From assembly GCF_907165205.1 (NCBI RefSeq), contig NC_058191.1:9798501-9862500 (forward strand): a stretch of 64,000 bases of DNA, in the 5' to 3' direction. Position numbers and translations under genes: made by a program. Positions 1-11,160 of the stretch are shown here, piece by piece. The number at the start of each line of letters is the position of its first letter. Positions within the stretch are counted from its first letter, which is position 1. This stretch comes from Coccinella septempunctata. Its lineage: Eukaryota > Arthropoda > Insecta > Coleoptera > Coccinellidae. The notes below the pieces were generated by a model, which was not told the DNA's origin, searched no databases, and saw only the letters and a program-made list of their open reading frames with translations.

Positions 1-50
1 ATGAAAAATTTGCAGCATGCCGACAAGAATTGAATTCTGAAAACAATACC

Positions 51-123
51 TCCCAGAGCAGGACTCGAACCTACGACTCCTCGATTCACGGTCAGGTGGT
101 CTACCAACTGAGCTATCTAGGGA
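51..123 (-). repeat. tRNA-like sequence (tRNA-derived SINE head or tRNA pseudogene)
   Basis: Read on the minus strand, this has a Pol III A box (TAGCTCAGTTGG) and a perfect B box (GGTTCGAGTCC) at tRNA spacing, and a 5-bp T stem. The cloverleaf is imperfect. The acceptor stem has two mismatches, the anticodon stem has one, and the position before the apparent GTG anticodon is C instead of the near-universal T. That argues against a working tRNA-His and for a decayed tRNA or the head of a tRNA-derived SINE. No poly-A or simple tail is obvious before the window edge. Confidence 0.5.
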
Positions 124-2590
124 GACGTGAGGATCCATCTGCAATGTCTGGAAACACTTTGTATTGGTTCTACTTGAGTACCTTCTTTGTCGACTCATGA
201 CATTATATAAATATTAACAAATTAACTGAAAATAAAAATGCAGAACCTTCTTTAGATACACTTTCAATGCATTTTTGACAACACCGGTGCGTGGTATAAT
301 AAGGAGAGACAGAAACTATAAGTAATTATAAAAATTTTGAAACAAGCAAGAAAAAGACATGAAAAAAATTACATACTCTTCAGTAACTACCCATCTTTTT
401 TTTTGGAATTAATAATTTTCGTAATTTCGATGCGCCTACTGGCTTTCAACGAAAGTCTCATGATTTATTTTGTCGAAATCGTTGATTGAGTTATGCGGCA
501 ATTGTGAGCTACTATTGTTTACTCAGAGTGTATTCCAGCCGATAGAGATATGCAGTTTATAGATTATCACTAAAAATTGATAAAATATACTGGAAAGTTC
601 CAAACGTATGGCTTTCGAAAAATATGGACAAATAAAGCAGCCTGTATCTTCTACAAAAGACCCTATCACCAAAGATAATTTGCAATCGTCTAATTTTCCC
701 CAACCCGCTGTTGAACTATGTACATTTAACTATGAAACACCATGTATATTGCCTTATGGAATCAATGATGTTGATCATTCTAATTATAAGATATCCTTGA
801 TGAAGTTCAGACAGTATCTGCTAATGTTCTATAAAAAAAAAGGAGAATTTCACGAGAAGGACAGAATTACATGAAATAAAAGTATTTTCATAACAACGCA
901 ATGTGTTGAAAAAAAGAATAATCCGTCCCGATGTATTGTCCACCCAACATATAAAAACTCATAATTTCTAAATTCTACTCTCACCCTGTACAACAAGCTC
1001 TTCGCTAAGTGAATAGATCAATAAAAAGCAGGAATTCAAAAAAAAATATTCTGCGCACGTGACATGAAGATAAAGGATAAGGCATTGAATCCAACATCAC
1101 CAAACTAATGTGGAATTTCGTCGAAAAATGTCCCATGTCATTTGCTGCTTAGATCATAAAAGAAAATCACATTTTTAATTGAAGAAAAACTATCATCCCA
1201 GTTCCAATTTTTCGACGAAAAATTTAATGAAATCGGTTTCCAAATCATTCGTTATTTTACATGCCACCTTGACCAATGTTTATGATTTCATTGGTCGAAT
1301 TTCTTCTTTGTGTGGCTTTTTAATAAAAACGTCTTTGATGTTTCGCTTCTCGACCGAACGCTCGTTAGTGATTTTTGTCTACACTGGCCGCTTTTGTTTG
1401 GAACACTGTATACACTTTGCATACAATGGTTCACGTGGCCGCAATCACAGCTTCTTTGTCGATGTTCCCTAACCTTTTCCTGCCTTTGTGATGGTCTCTT
1501 AATATTCTGGGACCTGCGACAGCGCCGGAGAAATTAGAAATTTTTATTTGCCGATGAAGCTGGAAGAGTCTGTACCGTTCTGTTGATGGTAACCACGAAG
1601 AAATAACAATGCCCTTTGTACTCGAAGTCTGTGTGAAGATTATTTTTTGTGTTTAGGCTAATAAGGGCGCTTCAGATCTATGGATTTTTCTGGATTTCAG
1701 CATTTGTTCATTTCGGTTCATGCTGTTCCTCGGCAAGATGAAAGAGAAAATTGTAACTCTATGTTTTCGTGAATGATGGGGACAGTGTATTTTTTTTCAT
1801 CGACCGCTCAGAAATATATTTGAAAACAGATAAAGGCCAGATCTCCCCTATTCTTTATTGCAAGCTAAAATAAAATGTTCTAGGCAGCTGTAGTTTCAAA
1901 GTTGTTTCAAAACTACTAATATCCTGACGGTTCCAAGTCCATGTTTCATTTTTTTACAGAAATGCACCCTCATTTCAGAGTAATTTGACCATTTATTTCC
2001 AACTGGCATACTTTTGATTTCAATTCAGGAAACCGTTTCAAATCCAAACGATGTCGCACCGTGAAAAACATTCTGAATTAGGAGATAACCGAGTTTTCGT
2101 TTGCTAGTACCGATAAGTCAGAGTCAAGACATTTTCTTCGACTCGAATTTTCCCGATTTTCGACACATGAGGGGCATACCGTATACACACCCCACTGGTG
2201 GTCCATAATTTTGTCTTGACTATTAATGCGGTAGTTAGTGGTGATTCTGTATTCCGTAGAGAATCAGAATTCATTCTGAATGATCTTGATTTCTAGTGCA
2301 TTGTAGTGATTCCGAGTATTTCTTATTCTACCTTATATTCATTCAAATTTTGATTGAGAGGAGTTTATACCACGGAACTTTATCGCCATCCATAAGGGGG
2401 GAAACTACCATAATGTAGGGTGTTGCTAGAACACTTGAACGATCAGTAGAAGTTGAGAATATTAGAACAGTTTTCACTGTCGTCGAAACGATAGTAGCAC
2501 TTTACGAACTTTTTTTTTCGATTTCAGCAGATTTCGAATTGTAGCCAATAGCTTGAGTTTTCGAGAAATTTTTTCATGTGGAAATTCATT
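124..2590. other. AT-rich region with no recognised gene
   Basis: Only short open frames occur here (longest about 97 codons, around 1179-1472). None has a recognisable motif, splice-site framing or protein-like composition. No terminal repeats or tandem arrays were seen. I treat the region as non-coding. Confidence 0.4.
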
Positions 2591-2686
2591 CAAAAAATCA
2601 TCTCATTTCAGAAAGTGAATAACATGAATGAATATTCGTTCTTCGATGAAAAAAATCATTTATTTTTTCGATAGATGAAAATTTTT

Positions 2687-4496
2687 TTAACTTTCCGAGG
2701 TGACGAACTGATTGAATTGAATCATAATGAAAACCCCATATAAATACGTGGTTTTCGACGTACTGACGTACAAACGGTGTAGAACCGCTTGTGTTAAGTA
2801 GTACAGAGCTATTTTGGGGAGTCTTGTGTTTTGCATCCTCAGGATGCGGCCGCACCATCTGAGTCGGGCCCTCGTTACTTTAGTCTCAATTGTACAACTC
2901 GCGCGTTGCAAGACTTCTGCATTCTAAACTTTGTGGAACCATCTGATGTTCATTATTTGTCTCAGATGATGTTGCATTTGTTCAAGCTGTTTATATGTCT
3001 GTTGTAAGTCGTCCAGCTTTGGCTTCCGTAAAGAAGCGTTGGGAGGACCAATGCTTTGTAGTGGTCTAGTGGTGTAGCTGTCTTGGTCTTCAGATTGAGG
3101 TCCTGATTTTGAAACACTCTGTCCTTTAGCTTTCAGAATGCCCGTGATGCCGAATTGATACGGTTGTATTTATGAAGCTTTCCGAGTATTTGAAATGCTC
3201 AACCTGTTCTATGTAGAGTTTCATTCTCCAGGCTGATATCTGTTTGAAGGCTTTCTGGCGGACTAACCGGGATTTTGGTTTTGTCGATATTGAGTCTAAG
3301 GCCTAAAGCTTGGTATACATGTTTATAGGTGTCCAACATTGTCTGAGGATCCTCTGAGCTGCTAGCGATAAGTGCGCAGTCGTCCGCATATTGAAGTTCT
3401 GTGATAAACTTGGTACAGGTTTTTGCTCTGAGGCGCTTCAGGTGAAATAGGCCTCCATCAAATCTAAATCTTATTCCAACACCTCTTACAGGCAAACTCA
3501 TGTCAGCAATTATCGAGACAGCTATGGTTAAAATATTGAACAGTAAATACGCTAACACGCAGCCTTGTTTTATTCAAAAGTTGGTTAAGAAATGGTTGGT
3601 TGTAGAGCCATTATCACCCACATTACACACTGCTAAGATTTTTTCGGGTAATCCAAGGCGATTTTTCGTAGCGCTCTCCGTTTCACCGTGTCGAAGGTCT
3701 TACTTATATCTATATAAGCTGTATCTATTTATCCACGATTGTGATTCACGGGACTTCTCTTGCAGCTGTCGCAGTGTAAAAACTAGGTCCACTGTACTTC
3801 AGTTTGGTCGAAAGCCGCAGTGGGATTCAGGTAATAGCTTTTCTAAGAGTGGAATCAGACGATTAGCTATAATCTTCGAGAGAATTTTACCGGCCACACT
3901 AAGCAACGATATGCCCCTGTAATTGTTGCAATTTGACGTATCGCTTTTGTTTTTATAGAGGTTGATAACTGAAGCGTCTCTGAAGTCTTGTGGCACATCT
4001 TCTTGTTCCAAGATCTTGCGGAATAGTGTTAGGAGACTATTGACAATGTCTTCATCCAGGGCTTTGAATATCTCCGCAGGAACGCCATCTAGACCAGGTT
4101 ACTCATCATTTTTTATATTTTTTATCGCACTTATGATTTCCGATATTGAGATTTCGTCATCAAGGAATGTCATCGGACTTTACGCGGGGAGCCGGTCCAA
4201 AACGGATAAATCCGGGTCGTTATTTTGATTCAAGTTTCAGTTAGCTTGTCTGCTTGGACCATAAACAGTTTTAATAGCTTCGAAAAAACGCCTGTAGTCA
4301 TGGTTATCGGCGTAAGCTTGTATTTCCATAGCTTTTTCTTTCCACCATCCTTGATTTTTCTTATTTCTTGATGGACCTCGCGGATACAAATTTTGTCCTG
4401 TTCGACTGATCCATCTTTTTGTAGGAGCTGCGTTAGAAGTTGTTTGACGCTGTCAGTGTAACTGACAGAAATGGCAGAGAGCCATTTCCTGCTCAA
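2687..4496 (-). pseudogene. decayed non-LTR retrotransposon, reverse transcriptase region
   Basis: On the minus strand the pieces follow the order of a LINE polymerase. 4230-4496 is a linker. 3799-4011 reads as RT fingers (NNYRGISLLSVAGKILSK, then GFRPN). 3199-3558 is the palm with the catalytic YADD (QYADDCALIA). 2815-3190 is the C-terminal part (LPTLLYGS, then LRWCGRILRMQNTRLPKIAL). The frame is broken several times and the 5' end with the endonuclease is missing. Homology to the plus-strand copy at 58363-59277 stops just after LPKIAL, near 2815. It is the same family: both share a stretch reading NIDKTK..VSPPESLQTDIS. It resembles the endonuclease-RT elements whose relatives are annotated as craniofacial development protein 2-like. 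It is inactive. Confidence 0.85.
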
Positions 4497-4559
4497 GCCA
4501 ATGTTTAGGCTAGGTAATTTTAGGAAACAGAGTTATACCGTTCATGTTCGGTCGCCAGA

Positions 4560-5000
4560 GCCTCGTTCGTAAGAACATGGTGCACCGCGAGCAGGTGAGG
4601 ATAGATATCGTATCCCTCCTTCTTTCCGTTCAACTCACTCCTTAAATTCACCACCTTTTCGAGTAGATGTTTCTAAGTTGTTTAAGTAGACCTATCTATT
4701 CTATTCCACCTATTACACTGTCATGTTCACTAAACTGATTTATTTTATCTTCCTGTAACTCGGGGGATTTTGAAGTTATGTAATAGTCAATATTGTGTTC
4801 CTTATGAATAAACTTCGTGAACTCGGATTTTGACTTTCACTAGTCATCGCTAACATCCTAGATAACAAAGAACCATGGATTCGACTCCAAGCAACCAGGG
4901 TGGGTTTGCTATTTTTCCTTTTAAAGAATAGCTGGCGCTCAAGACACGGTGCATTCGAGTCTTATGTTCTGATATTATCGCTTAATCAACAGCCGCAAGA
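4560..5000 (+). repeat. LTR-like fragment (R/U5-like)
   Basis: An AATAAA near 4805 is followed by a stretch that parallels the 3' part of the LTR at 48176-49141. Both contain TCGCTA..CA, then TAGATAAC, then GAAC, and then AAAGAATA.CTGGCG.TC about 100 bases later. I infer an old partial LTR of a related family. Its left boundary is unclear, and the element ends before the Tc1-like copy at 5101. Confidence 0.35.
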
Positions 5001-5098
5001 AGTCAGTTCAATTTGAATGAAGTGAAATAAAGTGGGGAAATCTCTAGAATAATTATTCAAGAGTTGGCGAGAAAAATGACGAGATAATCTCTGTGAAA

Positions 5099-6609
5099 TA
5101 CACTGCGCAAAAAAATTAACGCACATTATGGAAATCTCAAATTTATTCTACAACTGAAGGTGTTTTCAATGATGATTATTTTTATCAGAATTATGCATGC
5201 ATATGTTATCCACTTTCAACGGTTTTCTTCAATACATATGTTTTTTCCCAGCAGGAATAAAAAAAGATGATATTATCAGATTTTGAATGTATTGGCTCCA
5301 TTCTAAAATCAGTTGTTCTCGATCAATTCTAGTGATCAATAGTTTTTCTTTCGTTTGATTTTCTACACTCGATCGCGAAACACGCAATTTGACCCAAGAG
5401 GAATGTGCTCAAGCGGTAGTTTTGCGAGAAGAAGGGTGGACATACACAAGAATTGCAGAGAGGTTTGGAGTTTCCCATACAAGTGTGTCCAGAATGTTGC
5501 AGCGATTCAGGGAGACCGGTATGAATGTCCGAAGACCAGGACACGGTAGACCACGGGTAACAACTGCCATTCAAGAAAGTTACTTGAGAGTTTCTTCGTT
5601 GAGACAACGGTTTGCAACCGCTCGCCTCCTTCAAATTCAGCTTGAGCAAACTCATGAGGAGCAAATAAGCACTCAAACAATAGGAAATCGCCTCAGAGCA
5701 AATGATTTGAGGCCTCGTGTCGCAGCAAGAGGCCCAGCTCTCACCCCAGCATATCGAAGGGCGCGTTTGGATTTTGCGAGAGAGCATATCCATTGGGAAG
5801 AGGCCGATTGGGAAAGAGTTCTCTTCACAGATGAGTCTAGATTCTGCCTCTACCATTGTTATTGACGTTCCCTTGTATACAGATGTCCACATGAAAGATA
5901 TGCACAGTGCAATTTCCTGAATACTACTGGTTTCGGGGGAGGATCGATTATGGTATGGGGTGGAATATCTTTGACTGCTCGCACAGACCTAGTGGTCGTC
6001 GATGAATGCTGATAAGTATATGAGGAGCATTCTTGAAGAGCATGTAGTGCCATTTGCCCCATACATTGGTGAAAATTTCATTTTTATGAACGATAATGCA
6101 AGACCCCCATCGTGCGCGCATCGTTCAGGAATACCTTGAAGAGGTTGAAGTCTCTCGAACGGAATGGCCAGCAAGAAGTTCAGATCTCAATCCGATTGAG
6201 CAAGTTTGGGACAACCTCAATAGGAGGCTGAGAAGTTCAGAAAATTATCCAGCTACTCTCAATGACTTAGGAATCCAATTCAGAGAAATCTAGGAAGGAT
6301 TAGATCAGAACATTTTAAGATCACTCATTTTGAGTATGAACCGTCGTTGCCGAGCTGTAAGTAACGCAAGGAGTGGAAATACCAAGTATTAAATCACTTA
6401 TCAGCATTTCAGTATTTTGAAAATTGTTCATTTCTCTTTTTTCACATAAAATTCGGTGAAATCCTGAATTTTTCTTCCATTTAATGTGTCTTGTTTCGTT
6501 CAAAACCTTCCCGAGAGAACATAAAAAATAAGTTATAAAGTCAATGTAGTGTTAACTTTCATTAAAATTGAGATTTTCAGAATGTGCGTTAATTTTTTTG
6601 CGCAGTGTA
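5099..6609 (+). mobile_element. Tc1-like transposon copy 1 (TA duplications included)
   Basis: A 27-bp perfect terminal inverted repeat beginning CACTGCGCAAAAAAATTAA opens at 5101 and closes at 6607. Imperfect matching continues to about 40 bp. The element is flanked by TA on both sides, the target duplication of the IS630/Tc1/mariner superfamily. The interior is 1507 bp with one broken transposase gene on the plus strand. Copy 2 of the same family lies at 22331-23857 in the same orientation and is about 20 bp longer, because of short deletions here. Confidence 0.95.
5389..6392 (+). pseudogene. broken Tc1-like DD34E transposase, copy 1
   Basis: The N-terminal paired-type helix-turn-helix is clear (EEGWTYTRIAERFGVSH, then SRMLQRFRETG), followed by the catalytic domain with LFTDESRF for the first Asp. 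Compared with copy 2, a deletion of about 10 bp removes the start codon region just upstream (near 5378). A CGA-to-TGA change creates a stop after LYHCY (5863-5865). A second deletion of about 10 bp lies near 6010. A fifth C in the run at 6104-6108 shifts the frame just after the second catalytic Asp (DNARP). An additional TAG lies near 6291. The family would encode about 344 residues, and this copy cannot make an active enzyme. Confidence 0.93.
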
Positions 6610-7640
6610 TAATTGAAATTTGGACTATCAATTTTTTGAAGGTCATAGTGCCAAAATATGCATCGAAGTGAAAGAATAAAGGAAAACGTTCTCTCGTAAT
6701 CTGCTGATTTCTTCGAACAAATTTTTTTTTTATTTTTTTCAATTAAATAATGATTGTAAGAATAATTAATAATTGTCGTTATTTACCCTTCAACCTAATC
6801 ATCACCATGCCTGAATTCATTTTGAAGAACGAGATCTCCTGAACTTCAGTAGGTATATGCTGAAATAATGCCAGGGATAGGATAAAATCCATAAAAATTG
6901 ATCATCGCCAAGATATCAGAAAAATCATAAGGAATATAGAAAAACAATAAGCACAATTTCAGTTCTCATTTCAGATTCATCGCTTTCCGAGAGATCGATA
7001 ACATCGTTTTATTGTGGGGGGAAATTGCCAGAAACTTACGATTCGAAAATCTGCCGAAAGTATTCGCGCTATATAATATCCTGCTCTTCCGGTAAATTTC
7101 CCATGATGACTTTAACGACTTATTGAGCGTGTCACTTTTGTCAGTTAATGCGTTTCCGCTATAAATGTAGCGCGAAAAGGCATCCATTCGTTTTCCTTGC
7201 TGTCGCTCGTTTTATATATTCGTCATTTCGAGCGTTTCATCTGACAGTTTTCGAATGGAACTCTTTTCGATACTCGGGTTTCGTTCATCATTTGTGTTGA
7301 GGTTTCATCGAGAATCCGGTATGTGTTCGATAAAAGAAACATTTGAATATTTCTACTTATGAATCTGAACATACTACGGAAATGGCCGGCAAAGATTGAG
7401 GAATTTTTTTTGCGCGCCCGTTTGAAGGAACGAGAGTTGAGCCAAGCTGTTGGCTTCACATGACGAATTTTTCTTATTTTGATTAGTGGCGCAGACTTTT
7501 CTGAAGATTTCTTTCAGAAGTCCAGTGAAAATCCGTTGAGCGTCGAAGAAGACGTCACGTGACAATGCGGTCCTGTGTCGATTTTATTTCATGCCTAAAT
7601 CTCCATTTCTTCAACCTGCTATACCTCGATAAAAAACGCT
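6610..7640. other. non-coding, nothing recognised
   Basis: AT-rich sequence between the Tc1-like copy and the dispersed repeat. Minus-strand open frames at 6966-7187 and 7223-7459 show no motif. No inverted or tandem repeats were seen. Confidence 0.35.
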
Positions 7641-8053
7641 GTTACAAGCTCTTCTTATTTATAATAAATGGCAGAGATAAGGGTAACATTCATCTTTACA
7701 TCAATTCATTTCCTGACAGTCAAGAATCCATTTCAAATAGAAAAATATTTTGGATTGAATTGAGAATGATAAAATTGGCTATTCTGCGTTATCTTCGAAA
7801 ATTGGTCATATGCCATCGCGGACTTTTTCATAGAGCTTTTCGAGTTGCATAAAATATTACTTTGTGTCTTACAGTTTCCTCAGAGTCAGCATAAAAGCCT
7901 GAAATCAACGATTCCATTCACGACTTGTTTCCGAAGAATCGATATTTCTCCACATCCCTTAATTATGTGAAAATGCGAAAACCTCCTAGAATAAATTCTC
8001 TGCAATATGGTGAAATTCAGATGAAAATCAGAAATCTGTTTCCGGAATTATAT
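7640..8053 (+). repeat. dispersed repeat copy 1, left part (interrupted)
   Basis: This stretch aligns along its length with 10690-11110. Shared landmarks include CCAGTCAA/ACAGTCAA, a block reading ATCACGGACT or ATCGCGGACT, ATAAAA.CCTGAAATCAACG, ACGACTTGTT and GAAATC.G. After the inserted TIR element, the repeat resumes at about 9198 (AGACAAACAG, then CACTTTCACA), matching 11110-11160. The family is non-coding and of unknown class. Confidence 0.6.
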
Positions 8054-9197
8054 AGGCGGTCCCCAAGTGAATCAAACGTCACCACACGATAGAGTAGACC
8101 AAATACTATCTAATGACACCTACACATTAGTACAGCAAAAATGTGCAAATGTTTTAATCACAGGGATAAAATCATGAAAAAAAAGTATTTTAATTCATTC
8201 ACTGAGGTTTCCGATAAGTTACTTGGAATAATTTTGATTATAAATAATAATACCATAATCTAGGATCAATATGGGCGAAAAACGCTATCCTTGATCAAAA
8301 ACTAGCTCTGTGATTGAGATTAATAGTCCAAAAATTGCAAATTTTGGGTCTTCTTCTTCTTCTTCTTCTTCAACAGCCTGTTCGTATCCACTCCTGGACA
8401 TAGGCCTCCCCTTGAATTTTCCAATTTACTCGATCTTGAGCCAATTGGTGCCAACATCTTCCAACTCTTGACTTGACATCATCTAACCAGCGTTTCGGTG
8501 GTCTTCCTACGCTACGCTTATGCTCTCGTGGTCTCCAATGTACAATTCTTTTGGTCCATCGATCGCCCTCCTGACGAGCCACATGTCCCACCCAGGCCCA
8601 TTTCAGCTCCGCTGTCCTACCTATCACATCCTCCACCCTCGTTCTCTTCCTGACCTCTTCGTTTCGAATATGGTCTCTCAGGGAGATTCCTAGCATAGCC
8701 CTTTCAATAGCTCTCTGGGTCGTTCTCATTCGATTTGCTGAATGGACTGTGAGCGTCATCGTCTCTACGCCGTAGGTCAAAACTGGGAGTATACAGGTGT
8801 TAAATACTTTTCTTTTGAGATTTATAGGAATGTCTGGATTTCTCAGAACATTTCTAAGTTTTCCCACTGCGGCCCAGGTCATACGGATTCTTCTTGTTAT
8901 TTCCGCAGTTTGGTTCTGTTTTCCTAGGGTTATTGTATGTCCCAGGTATACATATTCAGTAACCTTCTCGATCTCACTACCATACATTTCGACTTTAAAA
9001 TCCTGCTCACTCATTACCTTGGTCTTGCTTAGGTTCATCTTCAAGCCGACCTTTTCTGACTCCTCTTTCAACTGCTTCAACATCTCCTGGAGTATGGGTA
9101 TGGGTATGGAGTTGGGTATTTTCATAAAATTTCAAATATTTTGAAAATCACTACCGTGGTGTGACGTTTGATTCACTATTTCTGGGACACCCTGTAT
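8054..9197. mobile_element. TIR element carrying an RTE fragment
   Basis: The ends are imperfect inverted repeats. The left end contains GTCC then AGTGAATCAAACGTCAC near 8060-8087. The right end read in reverse contains CAGGGTGTCCC then AGTGAATCAAACGTCAC near 9158-9197. Flanking TATA suggests a TA or TATA target duplication. The interior consists largely of a minus-strand RTE fragment (8349-9128), so the element either captured it or was hit by it. The uninterrupted repeat copy at 10690-11160 serves as the empty site. No transposase is visible. Confidence 0.6.
8349..9128 (-). pseudogene. RTE-type LINE 3' fragment
   Basis: An open minus-strand frame of about 250 codons covers the end of an RTE-clade polymerase. 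It reads GLKMNLSKTKVM, EYVYLGHTITL, LPVLTYGVETMTL, RAMLGISLRDHIRNEEV, ELKWAWVGHVARQ, then a basic tail ending RPPKRWLDDVKSRVG and DRVNWKIQGEAYVQEW. The element is 5' truncated upstream of the YADD motif. Its 3' end abuts a (CTT)n tract on the plus strand (8350-8370), the short microsatellite tail typical of RTE elements. The frame is still open over the surviving part, which suggests a moderately recent insertion. Confidence 0.9.
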
Positions 9198-9379
9198 AAA
9201 GACAAACAGAGAAACTAACAAACACAGGCACTTTCACATTTATAATATGAGGATGTATTGATATCTATATAGTTAGTCTAGACCAGTTTCATGAATAAAA
9301 AATATATTGCGTTACCATAGCAACAAACAATAATTCATAAGAAGTGTCAGTGTGAAGTTTGAGGTCAAAAAAGAAAACC

Positions 9380-10325
9380 CGAGTTAGGCAATAAATTGAA
9401 AGAATGAAGATGTTCACCGAAATTGTGAAAATCGAAAAATTGGAGTATCGAGCCATCATCAAGTACCTGTATTTAAAAGGGTTAAGAGGTAAGCAGACTT
9501 ACGAAGATATGCTTAATACCCTTGGTGATCAATGTCCTTCGTATGCGACCGTGAAAAATTTGACTGCAAGCTTCAAAAGAAATAAATTTCTCATTGGAGA
9601 TGATGACCGATCGGGAAGGCCAGTTTCTGTGGCAGTCAAGGGTAGAAGCATCGCGTTCGATCTGTGCTCGATTTGAAAACGATGTAGACTTCTTAAACCG
9701 AATTGTTGCTATGGATGAAACTTGGGTATTTTTCTACGATCCAGAAACAAAGCAACAATCGATGGAATGGCGACACTCTGGTTCTCCAAGATCTACGAAG
9801 TTTCGTCTCCAAAAATCTGCTGGAAAAGTTCTTGCTTCAGTTTTTTGGGATTGCCATGGAGTAATCATGATTGATTTTTTGAATAAGGGTAGAACAATAA
9901 CCGGAGAATACTATTCGACATTACTGACCACTTTACGGGAAAAAATTGAAGAAAAAAGACGCGGAAAGCTATCCAAATGTGTTTTGTTTTTGTAGGTCAA
10001 CGCCCCTGCACACAAATCTCATGTTGCCATGCAAAAAATTCGTGATTTAGGGTTTGAATTACTAGAACACCCCCCTTATTCGACAGATTATGCTCCATCT
10101 CTTTCCTCAACTGAAAAAAAAGTTTGAAAGGTCCTAAATTTTCTTCCCACGAGGAGGTAATATAAGCTGTGGAGGTCTGGTTTGCAGAGCAGGAAGAAAC
10201 ATTTTTTTGTAAAGGTCTAGAGACGTTGCAGGTTCGCTGTAATAAATGTATATAATTGAGAGGAGAATATGTTGAGTAATAAAATATTTTGACATTAAAA
10301 TTTTGTTTGGTTCTATACTAGGCTA
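9380..10325 (+). pseudogene. internally deleted mariner transposase (DD34D type)
   Basis: 9404-9670 encodes the N-terminal HTH (IIKYLYLKGLRGKQTYEDM, then DDDRSGRPVSV). The frame then jumps, and the catalytic part starts around 9650: RVEASRSICARFEND, AMDETWVFFYDPETKQ, KSAGKVLASVFWDCHGV, GEYYSTLLTTLR. About 200 bp between HTH and catalytic core are missing compared with full mariners. At 9994 the expected Gln-Asp-Asn-Ala-Pro-Ala-His block reads stop-Val-Asn-Ala-Pro-Ala-His, so the second catalytic Asp is lost as well. Further decay follows. The right end lies near TTCTATACTAGGC at about 10310. Clear TIRs could not be matched by eye. Confidence 0.88.
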
Positions 10326-10342
10326 AGAATTTTTCAATATAG

Positions 10343-10500
10343 TAGTAGTAGTAAACTTTATTGAAACAATGTTGCCATATATCCTCGTACACTAGACTGA
10401 ACCCGCAGCTGAAGCATAGCAATATTTCATTGTAAAATGCTAATTTACAATATACATATTATGCTTCATTACATTCGGTGCCATATCCTGTGCATCAGAT
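10343..10500 (-). repeat. LINE 3' end fragment with (TAC)n-type tail
   Basis: On the minus strand the sequence reads ATGGCAACATTGTTTCAATAAAG followed by a short TAC/CTA triplet tract, near 10343-10380. The full-length LINE at 34839-39112 ends in a similar way (ATGGCC, then CAATGTTTACAATAAA, then TTAT units). I infer a dead-on-arrival 3' stub of a related Jockey-type element. Its inner boundary is uncertain. Confidence 0.35.
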
Positions 10501-10689
10501 ATACCCCTTAAGCAACTAGGAACAAACTCGAAAAATTGGCACAAACGATTTGAAAAACTAAATTGAAATTACTACAATTTCTCTATTCAGCTACGGCCTA
10601 CAACTTTTTCGCGATCCTAGTGAAAATCGAAATGATCATGATCATGCATCGATCGTGCCCCTCGTGCATCCTTTCGGGAAGATTTGATT

Positions 10690-11160
10690 TCTTGCCTGAA
10701 TTCGTATTTATAGAACCTGTCGTATCTCGCGAAGCATTCTTTAGAATATTGCGATGAAGGTTTCATTCATTTTTATATTAATTTCATGCCAGTCAAAAAT
10801 CTTCTTCAAATGGAACTTTTGTTGAGTTGAATTGAAAATGTTGAAGTTGTTTATCGTGGGGTTTCCCACGAAAGTGTGATTTATTCCATCACGGACTCTT
10901 CAATGGAACTTTTCGAGCTCCACAGGTCTAGGTTTCTCCAATAGTTTACCCAGCGTCGGTCATAAAAACCTGAAATCAACGGCTTGAATCACGACTTGTT
11001 CATGAACAAGATATATGACGATATATTCGTCATCTCGTCATATATAAATTTTTTACACCATAGTGAAATTGCTATCAAAATCGGAAATCTGGCTGCGGAG
11101 TTAGGTGAAGACAGACATACAAGCAAAAAAACAGACGCACTTTCACAGCTATTATAAAAG
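10690..11160 (+). repeat. dispersed repeat copy 2, uninterrupted
   Basis: This is the intact relative of the repeat at 7640-8053 plus 9198-9270. It runs through the site where the TIR element sits in copy 1 without interruption (AGTTAGGTGAAGACAGACAT, then CACTTTCACA). It is non-coding. Its right part has the PAGACA-rich, then TTATAA-type ending common to many insect interspersed repeats, but I cannot assign a class. Confidence 0.55.

Noticed and set aside
51..123. Functional tRNA-His (GTG)
   Set aside because: The base before the anticodon is not T, and both the acceptor and anticodon stems have mismatches. Treated as a tRNA-like repeat.
608..874. 88-codon plus-strand open frame
   Set aside because: No motif, no splice or start context, low-complexity ends.
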